Translations under genes and position numbers: made by a program
Notes under the pieces: generated by a model
What the model was told of the DNA's origin: nothing
The model's input: the letters and a program-made list of their open reading frames with translations, nothing else
Database searches by the model: none
In this document: piece by piece, positions 48,701-61,635 of the stretch
Layout of the letters: every line of letters begins with the position of its first letter
How positions within the stretch are numbered: position 1 is the stretch's first letter
From: Rhynchonema sp. JSB1_4
Taxonomy: Eukaryota; Nematoda; Chromadorea; Monhysterida; Xyalidae
Length of the DNA: 64,000 bases
NCBI GenBank assembly: GCA_030248065.1
Contig: JASAMV010001158.1
Location: 83,805-147,804, forward strand
Reading direction: 5' to 3'

Positions 48701-51700
48701 TATGCTCAAGCTAACCAAACAAGCAAGCCCGGGTTTGTTTGTGAACATGGTACGGTACAATGTGTACTTCAAGTTGTACACATGCGCGTACACACATAGC
48801 GTCATTATACGGGCCTGAGCGAACACTACTTTCGAGCCGCTGAGTAAACTGACCAGACATGATCAGTTGTTGGGTGCCATACCTTAGGACCTGCGTTATT
48901 AATACAAATAATGTGACAAATACAACGCATGAGACATCATCATGCCCATGAAAGAAGGAACTCATACATAGGTGTACCTACATACATTGGTATATCCATG
49001 GCTGTAGTACACTCCTTACGAAGACGCTTCACTTCAAGGCAATATCGTCTCTGCGACAAATGTACGTTACAATGCACAAGACGCTGGGCTTGCGGTGATG
49101 CGAGGATAATGAAATGTACCTCGTGGTACCAACAAGGATACACACACACTCATGAATAAGAAGCTATGGTCCTCTATTGGTCAGAAGCTCTGAAGTTAGA
49201 CTGTCAAAGTGTAAGTAAAAGTGAACGCTCTTAGTATTAGATGAGGCGCATCTGTCGGTGGTCGAAGAACAGTACAAAAGTCCATTAAGAATTGAAGTGA
49301 TGTGATGAGAGACGGTTTTACTCGAGTACCCCTTTAAAACTGACTTGAGTTTCTCTGACTCCATGAAGGCTCTGCTTGAAGGTGGTCAAGTATTGAATGG
49401 TCACATGTACTAATGGTGATTGAAATGCTGTAAAGTGCATTCGAAAAATTCTTGATGTTTTTTACTTTATTTTTTTGTCTACTCGACGGTTTTGGCGGCC
49501 AGTCCAAACTGAAAAGAAACATACTGTAGGTACTGTATTATTTGCACTTTGCAAACTTCACAGTTTTACAACAGCAGGTTCAATTGACAAATGGAATCAC
49601 ACAAACTAAAACCAGAAATTTTCACGTATACACGCATAAATTATTACTGCCTAATTTTTGATCTGAAAGTCGGATTTCCCTGAAGACCAGGGGACATGGG
49701 GGAAAGGCGCACGAAATATTTCATTCTTTAGTGGCATCAGAAGATTGTAACCAAATCATTGTTATGTATGTACAAGAGGACCAGTATTGTGAAAATATTT
49801 ATGTATTTACGCCGGGCATAAATGCTGCTTATTCGGGTGCCGGCTCGGGGAACACTTGTAAAATAAAATATTGCGATGTTCCGTTTCTAATGTTGGGAGA
49901 TTTTGGTGTTGGACGGTCGGAAACGAAGCCAAATGCACTCATTAGTCGACGGCCAACAATAAAAATGCAAAGGCTTGAAACACACCCAACATAACGGCTC
50001 ATGCGCCATATTTTAATTTCTGCACAAACTGCTTTACGACCACTTTAATGTTCGACAATATATATTGCGCTCATTTTGGACTGGATGTAAAGGGTCAGCA
50101 CGCGAAATCGGCCACAGAGTGCAAGCCACGACAAGGAAGGCTCCTTCACTCAAAATGTCGTAAAAGAGCACGCCTGCAATGCAGTATGAAATATATTGAT
50201 AACGGGGTATTACAACCGTTAGTTTGGAGGGGGAGGGTTGAAAATTTGCTACCCCATGACCTCGCCAAAAGTCGACGAATGGATAATCCGCTGAATATGG
50301 CCTTTTAGCAGTTCAGTTGTCAGGGTAATTCATAACATTGAGAAAATTTTCATAAGATTTCTAATCGAGTACACCCTGACAAGTTATTGCGAATGCGCTC
50401 CACAAATGTCGGAAGTGCGCATGATTTATACATGTTTCAGTCTGCATATAAATGTCACCGCCGAACGCCGTTCCTTTACAACATCTATACATTCACAAAT
50501 TGGGCACCATGGTACACTTGTCACATTTAACCCATGGACCATTCGGACGACGTACCCACAAATTATGGCACATGTTTGGACGTGAAAATTTTGAATTCCG
50601 GAACAGACCTAGGTTGAGCGCCATTAAAGCTGTACTGTACCTACTCTAGCCATGCATACGCGTTCGTTCCTTCGTTCCTGACGTTATATGCAAGAAAATC
50701 GTTCTGGCCAGACAGGTTAAGCCACTCTGACATGAGCAACATCCGTTCTGGCATGGGTAGCTCTGTCAAACGTGCACCATGTCTGTGTTTACGTGTACAC
50801 CGTGAGCCGGCAGTGGACAATTTAAAATTACACCTAACGGAGCCCGCTGAAGCGTGAATAATGAAAATTAAAAGCATAGCCGAGTGTTGCAATTGTAGTG
50901 CGCGCGTAATTACAGGTTCAGAATTCAGGCATAGAAAGGGGAGCTTAAATTCATAAAGCATGTTGGATACCACAGTCCCTGATTGATCAAGTGCATTGTC
51001 CTTGCAGGTATGCTGGTATGCATGTGTGTAAATCCCGAAATGGTGCATTTTTCAAAAATCTGTTTGTTAAGGTTCAAATCCGCATTCCACGCGCTGAGCT
51101 ATTGTTTCAATCCTTCCGGAATTAGGCTTAGGCCGACAGGTCACCCAACCCAGCGCCCACACGAACACATTCGTATGCAGACACCGTAATTTAATTATTT
51201 TGATTGCAGAATTTTCGTTGCAAAATGATCGCTCTGATGTGCCCATTGTTCAGGAATTCAACACAGTAGTGAATGTTCGGCACGTATAGATGAAACATTA
51301 GGGAGCTGCGGGATTGACATGAAAAAATCACGGCATTGTGGTTTGAATGGTTGAATAAGTTGCTGACATCATATGCATGCATATATTATGCGGATGCCGT
51401 CTGTTGATTCTCCGCAGGCCAAAAACGCACGATTGTGAACGTTTCACTCAGACACCAAATGCACCCGGTTCGGCACCCAGGCTAACAGCCATAATAAACC
51501 CAGTGTCTGTTGATCTGATATTTATCACCTTTTGCATGCCCAAAATGTTGTTATTGTTGTTGTTGTTATTATTCGCAGATAAAGGTACATACATACATAT
51601 ACCTATCATGTTGTATATCGGGACCCGGCACACTCTAATCCAATCTCAAAAAGTGCCCTATGCCACGATCTGGTTGCACACCTGTGCGCGCATTTGTGGT

Positions 51701-54270
51701 AAACAATGCAATTTACGTATGAATATTTCACAACTCGCGTTAGACATGCATGTGCATGCCTGGTTGCATTGGGGTTGATGCGTGTTATCCCTTTCAAACA
51801 AGCCGAAACCGGCATGACCAAATCTGTCAAATTTTATCTAGGGACCAACAAAGGTGCGTTACACATGAAGGGGGCAACGCACAAACGGGAGTGTTTGAAC
51901 CCCGTCCAACCACAAATCTACACAGTTCGTGATTTCTGATAGCAAAGTCTCGGGAGTGAAAGTTGAGAAGCGTTTTCCGTCACGGCCGGTTTAGAGAAAG
52001 CAAGCATCTTACGGAGCCGAAGCAACGTCAAGAATTTTGATTTGATTTGCCTCCACCACACACAGCAGCATAATGATGCACACAAGCAGGCAAGCAGCAA
52101 GCACTCCAGCTTGAGGTGGTTGGAGTGCGGGACACTTTGTTGGGTTCTGGTTCTCAGAAAGGAGTGCTTTTGAAGTTGCAGCACCCAAGAATTTTAAATA
52201 AATTGATCTAGAGAAGCACTCAAACCGTCTGTGCGCGATGCTTGTGAAAACTTCGTTTTTTCTCCTCACACGATCAAGAATCGACCAAATTTACAGGATA
52301 AACTGACGCTGCTTGAAAACAGTCATCAGCTGCTGTGAAATGATTGGCAGTCAAACTGGTCAGCCGGTTTTACTATCGCTTTATAACGGTCTCTGCCTTG
52401 AGTAACCAAACTGATTGCCAAAACTAACTGCCAAAGCAATCATCTTCGTCAGCTGTGGTGTACCGCCCATATAAATTACGCTTTGACTGTCCCCCGGTTT
52501 GTGACGGCAAAATGCTGAATCTTTTTACTCATGTGTTTGGCTCTGCTGCACACACCCACCGCAATGAAGTTTGGTCGGTTAGTTTGTGTGGCAATAAAAC
52601 CGGCCCACAATTACGCGCGTCTACCGTAATTGTTTCAATGTTGGGCCTCGCCGCGAACTTGTGGCAATTACGGTACTCTACTTTGTGTTGGTTCAAGTTC
52701 AACTTTATACAGTTTGTTTCCATTCCGGGTTTGTGCGCATGTGCTTTGGCTCTGATTTGATTACCATTCTAGCGTACTGATACACACATGGCTCCAATTT
52801 TCTAAAAGCTAAACTTTTTCGAGGCCCCATGTATCTAACCGGTCACTTTCCAAACCTTGCTCACATAAACCAGGATCCCCATGAACATTTGACCCCATCG
52901 GCGGCAAGCCTGTCCCTCCGCTATCCACTAATAACCATTAATTTCAGTCACAAACCTACACATGCACGCACGCATGACCGTTAATGAAGTGAAAAGTTCG
53001 GTCTTACAATGCAAACAAACCACATTGTCGCTGGAAAATGTGTGCGTTTCAAACTACTATGTCTGTGGCTTAGAAGCTACACTGGAAACTTAACAACTGT
53101 GGAAATGAAGAGCATGGATGCCGACAAATGGCAAAGAATAAAAATCTGAATTTTTCTTTCACCTTGACCTAACAAATATATTAACAGTTTTTTTGTTGTG
53201 GGTGTGCCTTCGCTGTGCGCACAGATGTGACGAAAACTCTGTTTATGACTTTGCACTCGGTGATGTTACGGTCAAGCAATAAGTTCTGCTGGTGGAGCTT
53301 TTTGGAGGCAAATTTCCAGAGGCGTTCGCACTGACGAGCCCTGGCGCCTCGATCTGTCTGCGAAAGCAGGGCAAAATAGACCAACATTACTGCACTCAGT
53401 ACATTTTTATGTTTGACCGAAGAGCGTCGAGCGTTGAATACCCTCCCACTTGGTCTTTGTTTGCGGAAAGGTACCATTATTCGTGATGACCTGTGACCTT
53501 CTATTTCTTTGGAATGTTTGCGTGGGCGTCTACGACATCTGCGTTGCTTTGTGGGTGATTAGTGAGGTATCGTATTCTCGTGTTTTGAAGCAGCTGACAA
53601 AATAAACTTGCCAGTTTCACGCTTCGTTCTTAGCTTCTAATGCGGTCATTTATGGGTTTGTGAGGCGCGCCAAAAAATAAACTTTGCAAAAAAGTTATCT
53701 TCCGGCTAATCTACATAGATTTCCACTTACGAAACACCCATGCCGACACATTTTTTTGCAGCGAGGATTTTTACTTCCCCTTCCCGCATTTATAGCACCA
53801 TTTTGCATACGAGCAGCAGTGTACCTGGATTGAGCAAAAGCCGCTCTGGCGCGAAAAGCGCAAATTCCTTTTCTTATTACCGGATGTCCCGCCGTCGTTT
53901 TTGTATTCAATTCAGCAAAACGGCGCGTACTATCAGCCGGCTTTCAGTCAAAATTTGACAATACACCCCCCTGGAAGTATCGAGTACCCTCCTTCTCATT
54001 GCGGGCAATAGAGGGCGAACATGCGGTACCCGACTTTCTATCTGTTTCGCAAGGTTGTGACACGAGTTGTGGTACGCATGCGCGATTATCTTGATGACAT
54101 AACGATGGATTGATTCCAGTTGAAGCCAGACCCTGGATGGACCGTACGGCTGTTAGCAAAACTGTGGTACAGAGAAGCCGGCTTGTACGCTTGTACCCAA
54201 GCCAAGGTATAAATTGCACTTTTGCATTTTTGTGATCTATAACTTTGTTTCCTGTCACGCAAACACCCGA
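39770..54270. other. Intergenic, no gene recognised
   Basis: About 14.5 kb with no supportable gene. Open frames up to 149 codons occur, but none has a recognisable domain and none extends by plausible splicing. It contains a copy of the CATGCCCATTGTGG repeat at 45903-45935, a TTG/TTA microsatellite at about 51546-51572 and a diverged GACCTGGTGCACC-family copy at 53319-53376. Low-expression or lineage-specific genes cannot be excluded by eye. Confidence 0.5.
51546..51572. repeat. (TTG)n microsatellite
   Basis: Short run of TTGTTATTGTTGTTGTTG. It explains the Leu- and Asn-run peptides seen in the open frames of both strands. Confidence 0.9.
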
Positions 54271-54273
54271 CGG

Positions 54274-54530
54274 TACATACAGTACATTTCCAGGAAAGGG
54301 GTAGCTGCACTAGTGCGCACGCGTGTGTACGATTAATCTGCGTGCAGTACTTAACAGGCAATATTTTGTGACTTTCCCACGCCCAAGCGCCGCACTAGGT
54401 CACACGCGTGCGGGTGCGTGCGATAGTTAAGCAAAAAGTCGATAATTCTTAAGCACGTGCACGCAAATTAATCGTACGCCCGCGTGCGCACTAGTGCAGC
54501 TACCCCTTTCCTGGAAATGTACTGTATGTA
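54274..54530. mobile_element. MITE with TACATACAGTACATTTCC terminal inverted repeats
   Basis: Arms of about 55-70 bp (TACATACAGTACATTTCCAG, GGTAGCTGCACTAGTGCGCA) recur as reverse complement at the other end, closing a spacer of about 120 bp rich in GCGTGCG words. TA at both extremities suits a TA target duplication. No coding potential. Confidence 0.85.
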
Positions 54531-56960
54531 ACTTTTCTTAATTTTGCAGTTTCTCTTTCAGTGCTCATGCAATGGAACCATGATGCCAAATGTAACTGGT
54601 TTTTTTCCCTCATTTTTGCGTGTGCTCGTCTCGCCTGGAGCACGGAAATAATAATCCACCACCCTCCATGAAACAATACGTTACGGAGTGTCATTGACTA
54701 GCCTATCACATGGCTGACATTTGGCGTCACAGAGGTTCATAATAACTCTTTATTGAAACAGCTCCCCGCATGAGCCCGGCAAAACCCGGCAAAGCCCAGT
54801 ATGGTGCTATTGCGTGTTGGTTGCTACTGGTCACATGTCATAATTGGCAAGTACAATTTTTATATGTACACAAATCCTGTCTTTTCCTGAGCTATATAGA
54901 GCTTTGCAAACCAAACTGTCTCATCCACGTCTAAAAGTACACAAGACGCCCCCGGCGCACCTAACTTTGTCTTGCTACAAGGTCCAAGGTGTAAGCTTCG
55001 ACTGTGCATAAAGGTTCTCACAAATTCACTCACGGTTCACTGATCATAAGATATAGCCGCATATCAGGGTCCCGGTCCAGATGTGCAATAAAGCACATCT
55101 GATAAGACGCACTGAGCACTGTACAGTTTTATAGGTGTCATAACATAGCGGCTTAAGGCAAGCGTGAGGCTTAGTTATCCCTCAGTTCCTGTCTCATATG
55201 GGGCGGAGGTGAAAGTATAGTACAAGTTGTTTGTTCCAGTCTTGTGCACAGAGGTTGTTGTGGCTAGGGGGTACACACCGAAGGGCTACCACTAGAAGAT
55301 TGTTGCTAGTACCCACATGGTACCCGGTAAACTAAGATCACTTTGGCAGACGTACATATGTAGAGTGCATGTGCAACTGATGTACCATACGTATAAATTT
55401 TTATCTGCCGTTCTAGCGGCTGAGCTGGATAAGTCTCCGCGTGGGATATAATGTGGTGTTAGCTTGTAAGGTTGGTCTCAAATGCATCATGGTGTTGGTG
55501 TTATATACATATACCTTGCTTAACCGTTTTTTATGAATGTTCTGCAGATCCTATCAACACTTGATACTATCAAATGTATGTACGTAATGTACTGTACCTA
55601 CAGTAATGTACTGTACCTATGTACAGTTGCGCTTGCGCTTTTCATCTGCATTACATACTGTTGCATCGGCACCGGAATGCTTGCGATCTTTGTCGACAGT
55701 GTGCTTTGATCATCAGGGCTTCGACCAGGCAAAAATATCCACCCGGCTTATTGTATGTATATAATATTGACTATTGCATTGCAGTCGTTTTTTCTCATTT
55801 GCTAATGCATTAAAGTGCGCAGCGGTCAGATATGCTTTGCAGCCGGTATCGCAGAGTCCCATAATCCCGGAGTCAAACGCACTTGCCTTTGAACACCTTT
55901 TTTATATTCAAAGGGGCACCTCTGTATATTAGGTACAGGTCTACCAGTTTCGTATGGAACTGTTTTCCGACATTTCGGTTGGATTTTACAAACAGTATCA
56001 GCCGAAATGAGAATATGCTCGAAAGTAGCGGATTTCATGGACTTGGCATTCTCGTTTACAAACCATGGTTTCCAGAAACATGTTTTATGTTCCACATGGG
56101 CTTGTTTTTGGGTGCTGAGGACATCTGGTGCATTTGCACTGACGATGACCTGGTGCACCGCCGGTCTGCCAGAGCAGGTCGAAGCGGTCAACCAAAAACG
56201 TGCCGCACAGCACATCTCATAGTCTAACATCCTAACCGTTTTGTCATTGTCTTGTTGTGGCGTATAATCGATCGACGTTTTTGCATCCGACAGGCAGAAT
56301 GCATGACAAATGGCTTCATCATACGCTATGTTTCTGTAGTCTTTTCTCCAGAAAAATAAGCGCCAGCGCAACTGTCGGAAAATATGCGAACGGAAGATCA
56401 AACACGTATGGCCAAAAAAACAGAGCACAAAGTCTGTCCTCCTTACCAACAGTAGATCGATCAGTGTGTGTTTTCACATACATTTTACATTTACATTTCG
56501 TTGCCTTCCCTCCACCCTGCCCTCTATTTTACTGCCTTTTGATTGCCCGCAAAAGCTCTCTGTTTGATTATGTATGCTTGCTTTTGTTAAAAAATATAGT
56601 CGAACGCTTGTGTATTTGTAAAAAAAGTGTAGCAGAAAACTGTGGTTTTCCTGAAAAAAAGGGCGGTTCAACTTGACCATCAGGACCACGCCTTTATTTT
56701 GTGTAAATCTCTGCCTTTATACATATCATGCGGCGTTTATGTAACTTCATCAAGTTGCTTGGCGCTGTGATCCAAGAGCTTTTTTGAATTGCGGATATCC
56801 TCACTTTATTTTTGTATTTTCAATATAATTGAATCAGTTTTTGTACCCAAAAACTCTTTCACATGCCCATTAATATGATCTCGGCCCTCATATTGCAGTG
56901 TTCCCGCTCTCAATAAATGCAGCCGAGAGGCTGGTGTAGTAACACTTGCATGCTTCAGAC
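54531..56960. other. Intergenic, no gene recognised
   Basis: About 2.4 kb. A 207-codon minus-strand open frame (55826-56449) is the longest of the desert but runs through a copy of the dispersed GACCTGGTGCACC repeat (56112-56187) and has no recognisable domain. Confidence 0.5.
56112..56187 (+). repeat. GACCTGGTGCACC-family copy, long form, intergenic
   Basis: GGTGCATTTGCACTGACGAT, GACCTGGTGCACCGCCGGTC and GCAGGTCGAAGCGG in the family order. This is the best preserved copy of the gene-poor region. Confidence 0.8.
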
Positions 56961-57435
56961 CAGGGTTGGGCAAAAAACTTTTTTTTTCAAAAATCGTTTT
57001 TTTTAAAACGCCCAGATGACCAAAATATGCCCCAACAAATTGGAAAACGCTCATGTTGGGAAGAAAACGTGGTTAAATTAAGTAATTCTATGTGTTCTGA
57101 GGCAAAATAAACGGGTTTCAACCTTTTTCTAGCGAGTTGTTAACATCCCATATCAGACCCGCACCATGGGACCAACTTTGGCCGGGGTCATCATTGAAAG
57201 TCAAACTCCGTGTATCGAAGTATCTCGACAAACTAAAAATTGGTCGAAATTTTTTTGAAAAAATGGGACAAAAAATTGATTTTCTTTGAAAATCAGGGCG
57301 CTTTCCCTGAAAAATCAGGGAAAATCAAGGAAATTCAGGATTTAAAATAAAACGAAAACGACCAGACGTTTTTTTTAAAAAAACGTCGCTCTTTTAAGAA
57401 CAAAAACGTCGTCGTTTTTTTTTTGCCCAACCCTG
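56961..57435. mobile_element. Complete hAT-like MITE with 8-bp target site duplication
   Basis: Terminal inverted repeats CAGGGTTGGGCAAAAAA and TTTTTTTGCCCAACCCTG bound about 475 bp. The element is flanked by CTTCAGAC on both sides (56953-56960 and 57436-57443), an 8-bp target site duplication as made by hAT transposases. It shares its interior with the partial copy at 1-376. It carries T/A-rich subterminal stretches and no open frame, so it must be mobilised in trans. Confidence 0.92.
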
Positions 57436-57443
57436 CTTCAGAC

Positions 57444-58284
57444 CCCTTTTGATATCATTTGTTGCCCAACACTGTTTATACTAGCTCGAATCCGAAAGTT
57501 TTGGCGTATTTCGGGCTCAGCATGTGACATGTTTAAGAATGCTCTATCGCAACAAGATGGGCAACTACTATAAACTTGTCTCAAAATATCGGTCACGTGG
57601 ACTCCCAAGCGTGTGTTTTGATCAGCTAGTCACTTCAGCTCCTCAGAGGCCCCGACGGGGCTTTGGTTTGGCGATTTCGAAATTATGGGGCCATGTATTG
57701 GGGAATAAGATTCGGATTTTGTGGTGCAAGTCTCAATAACTCACTCCCGGTACTCAAGAAAGCTCCAAACAGCCACGTATTTTATGTGCCAATTGTGTGA
57801 GCACGCGCGCCACTTGTGCGTGTCTTTTTATATTTTCGGCTGTTTCATGTCCGAAAACGAGTCAAAACCATGCTCGAAATCTTACTTGGACCCTCTTGTG
57901 CGGATCCAAGGTAAGTTTGTCGAAAAGCTTGAAAAGAGTGCCCAAAAAGTTCGTAAGAACAGTATCCCCAATTCTATCTCATTGTGTGTGGCCCTCTGAA
58001 TTCGGAAATCCTGCTTAACGCTGAACCGGAGTCCCGCAAAAGTCCAAACGCCTCACAAAAATTGTAACCAGCTGGACTATATGTAATGTACCGTACGTGT
58101 GCACCAGCTAAACTCGCTGTGCAAAAAGACTACTGTGTCCTTACTGTATGAGATTTGAATTGGACATGCAATGAGCAGCAGCTTTTGCCATTGTTGTCCG
58201 AGCACATGCGCCTAAATTAACAATCGAACCACCGCAAAAAAACGACCAGCAGCCAAAATACATAACAAAAGACCCAGCTCCAAA
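57444..58284. other. Intergenic, upstream of the SETD9-like gene
   Basis: No gene recognised. It should contain the promoter of the downstream plus-strand gene. Open frames of 71-92 codons overlap on both strands without domain support. Confidence 0.5.
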
Positions 58285-61096
58285 ATGTTCGCATTTCTCT
58301 CCTCCACTTTCAATATCCAGAAACATCGGCCACGGCCCCCCAAAGCGTTGAGAAAATTCTTCAACCAAAGAACTGCTACCAGCTGCCGTGACAACAATGG
58401 AGATTTGGACCAAGACCAAACGGTTGACACTGATTTCGTCGATTCTGTGATTCGGTCAAGCGAGAATCCGACAGTTTCTGCGGCTGACGCTTTTGGACCG
58501 CCGGTTTCTGACGATCAGAAAACCACCAGTCGGTGTTATACGACCACGACCATAGATAGCGGGATTATGGCACCCTCGCCCGATTTGGTACATCGAAACA
58601 ACGCAAATGCAGTGGGTAACGATGTGAAAAACAGGTATATGTATAATGTGTGTATATGTGCCGTACCGGCAGTTTTTTTGCGCTTTTTTCGGTTACTATA
58701 TCTCGAAAACCCGCAGTTTCTTTATTTTTTGCTATGACAAGATTGTGATATGATTTCACTGACGATGCCCTGATGCACCACCGACTGATCAAAATTTCAA
58801 TTAAATAATCTAGTATGGTCAATCCACATCTTGGACAGAATTGAACACACTACGAAACAGAAAAAAAATCATTTCGTCTGCCTAAAATTGACGCAATGGC
58901 CAGCCGATACATCCAACACTCATTGAAACATCACAGAATCACCAACGACATCAAGCCACCGAACGGTCACTACCACCAACCACGCATGTATCACGTGACC
59001 AACAACAATGACGCCAGACACCAATTCTCACCGATCAAAGGCAGTGCTGCAGTTGTGACCTATGCGCACAGCGACAGGACTTCGATTGATATGACCAGTG
59101 GTTAGTGATTGGTCCAGACCGTTGTCTACTTTATGTTTTTGCTTTAGTTTTTTGTTCAACAAAACGCTTGAAAGAATACGTGTTCAGCCGTGCCTCCAAA
59201 CTAGGCGTTAGTAGACAGTAGACTTATATTTGACCCTGACACACTGCCAATGCCAGACCAATCGGTGGGGGGTGTGTCCCGAAACTATCCGGTAAAATCC
59301 ACCGCTATACCAGCCTGCTGTATTGGCTGTGTTTCATAATAGTGAGCCGCTCATTTTAGACACACATGCCTCAAGGAGTTACATAGATCGTGGAATATTC
59401 TAAGATTTGAAGGAATTCGTAATGGTAAAGACCTGGATAATGCTAATGCGACAGTACTTTTCACAGAAATCGAGTCCAGTCTGCCGTCGTCTAGTGGACG
59501 TCATCCAATCAGCGACACGCATCTGGCCAATCAGATCTATCGGCACTGCAAAGCCATGCACGCACAGTTGGGCACGTTGTGAGTTGGGCTGGGGGAAGTA
59601 GTCGGGTTGATGTTTCATGGCTCCGTGCCAACCCGGTGGTCTAATTTGGTCAGTTTTTCATCGGTTTCCGATATCCCGAGATTTTGTTCTGAAGCGCAGT
59701 GCAACAACAGTGCGTTTTTATACGGTCCTGTTCTCAATTAACACGCAGACATTATGTGCATCATCATTTTGCGTGCACATGAACCTGTAGCCGACCTTCT
59801 CATGCTCATTATGAAGCCTGTATTTGCTTCGACGGCAGCCATTTTGGTATCCAACTCAGATTAGGAGTTGTTGATCTCAAAAATGTCATGACAAGCAGTT
59901 TTGTCTATCCTCAACCAATCCTCAATAATTCAGCAAATACGAGCGTGGCATTACATCAGCGATGCACGAGCAATGTCACACAATCAGCCAGGATCATCTC
60001 GGATTTCGATTGACCAAAATGCAGCATTCAGCACTCAGACGCAACGGTGTTAGGGTGCAACAGGGTCAGGTGCCAAAGAACACATTCGTTGCGTTGCATC
60101 CAGGTGGGTATGATTCTGTGACTTAGTCTTGTGATCGTGCCTCTACGCTGTATCGGATCATCACGTACAAAAATTTTTGTCGATCGCAATGAAATGTTTT
60201 GACTATGCTAGCTTCGAACGGAGTTCAACACAATGTTGTCGTCTCGTCTCACAGTGTGACCATATCCCTTTTCGCCTCGCCTCCGTTTCATTATTAGCTG
60301 CATGCGTTATGTTTGACGTGCAGCCAGCCATTACTGTATAACTTGTTGTCCCACGGAATGTAATGGGTAGGTTGAGCTGAAAAGCGTGAAGCCAGCGCAA
60401 ACCATCGAAAGGATACCGAGCTTCAGTGCGTGAAGACAGCTGAACCGGCGATAACCTGTTGTAGTATTCGGCCTGCCGTTAACATGGATTCTGTCTGTCT
60501 AAAATTCGGCACTTCCTCTTAATTACAGGCACCGTCTACCGCCCCACCGACCCAGCGATGCGTTGCAGTCAGGCCAATCCATTCCTCTACCGTAGTCCAA
60601 CGGGAATGATTGTGGACGGATGTGCCAACGCAATGTCGATGCTCATGTACAGGTAAAATGAGGGTTGTCTATATTTTGCTCTTTGCAATTTTTTATTTTT
60701 CCCATTTTTTCAGATCGTGCAGTTTCCGTTCGCGTCACGGTTCGCATCTGTGCAGCGATCAGACGTGGCTGAGTGAGAAACCCGCAAATCCGATCGCCGT
60801 GGGGAATCATGTCCGCACAACCGATGATCGTTAGTGGAATCACACAAAAATTAAAATTAAACTATTTTAATCCAAATTCAAATGTTTTTCCAGTTTCGAA
60901 AGCCAACGTCCACTACCAAGATCTCGAGTTGCCGCTGTCAGCATTTCCAGACGAACTACGACGTTACATACCAAATGTGATGTACCACCCGATTGAGGGG
61001 TGTGAGACAATACATCTGGTTGTCCTTGTCTCCCTGAGGGAGATTGAAGCAGGCGAAGAATTGTGTGTGTACCAGTGCAATAGAAAAGTTGGATAA
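58285..61096 (+). CDS. SETD9: SETD9-like SET-domain protein
   Basis: Six exons give 393 residues: 58285-58634, 59360-59578, 59934-60103, 60529-60652, 60714-60829, 60894-61096. All phases join. The C-terminal two thirds resemble vertebrate SETD9, a SET-domain protein of poorly known substrate: LHPGTVYRP, then NPFLYRSPTGMIVDG, MYRSC, DQTWLSEKPANPIAVGNHV, ANVHYQDLELPLSAFPDEL, RRYIPNVMY, LVVLVSLREIEAGEEL. GEEL is the usual end of a SET domain. The canonical following tyrosine stretch is CVYQC. The NHSxxPN motif is only partly kept (VGNHV). The N-terminal exon (residues 1-116) is Ser/Thr/Asp-rich and not recognisable, so the start is less certain. Exon 1 (phase 2) fits 59360 directly; an open frame at 58896-59101 does not fit. 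It converges on the DM13 gene. Confidence 0.82.
58755..58790 (+). repeat. GACCTGGTGCACC-family copy in the SETD9-like first intron
   Basis: TTCACTGACGATGCCCTGAT then GCACCACCGACTGATC. A related plus-strand word, GACGATGACCAGGTGCAC, lies at 63896-63915 upstream of the DM13 exons. Confidence 0.6.
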
Positions 61097-61248
61097 TCGA
61101 TATTATTTGGTGATTTTCTCTATTTTATTACAGTTTTGTTAGTTTTTGATTTATCGTGATATTCATAGCTTTACCGATAAGTAATTAAGTTCACCGTAAA
61201 CGATCTTAACACAAATTTGGGTTTATACTTCCAGAGTGATAGGATCAA

Positions 61249-61254
61249 AATAAA
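61249..61254 (+). other. Candidate poly(A) signal of the SETD9-like gene
   Basis: AATAAA lies 153 bp after the stop. In the opposite sense, AATAAA read on the minus strand at 61123-61128 could serve the convergent DM13 gene, so the two 3' ends may overlap. Confidence 0.4.
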
Positions 61255-61635
61255 ATCACTTGTACATAATTTGTCACAATTCAATTGCGCTATGTTTACA
61301 CGGGAGAAAGACTGCGTGAGATACGTTAAATAAACACAACAATAGAACAACCACTTTTCCAAGTGACCAAAATGGAATGAACGTCATATTCAACCAAGCA
61401 TGAAATACGTTTACAACAAAACTGAAAGGTGAAGAAATGCATGACAGAAAAATCACAAAATCACATTTGACCAGCTTGAACACAAAGCGGCCATCAATTC
61501 TATACCATTATTGCGACCGCAAAAAAGGCATTGTGTACAACCAGACTTGGAATGGAGGATCAATTAGGAGTTCTCCAGAACGCATTGGGGCACCTGAAAA
61601 TGATTGCTTTAGAATGTCAAGGAGGAGTTCACCTT

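Noticed and set aside
49731..49994. 87-codon frame with a plausible Gly/Asp-rich stretch
   Set aside because: No homology recognised and no splice extension; left as intergenic.
55826..56449. 207-codon minus-strand open frame, the longest in the gene-poor region
   Set aside because: It crosses a dispersed repeat copy, has no recognisable domain and no supporting exons; a chance frame is more likely.
58896..59101. Extra exon of the SETD9-like gene (69-codon open frame starting ATGGCCAGCC)
   Set aside because: Its acceptor lacks a pyrimidine tract, and including it breaks the phase, whereas exon 58285-58634 joins 59360 exactly in phase.
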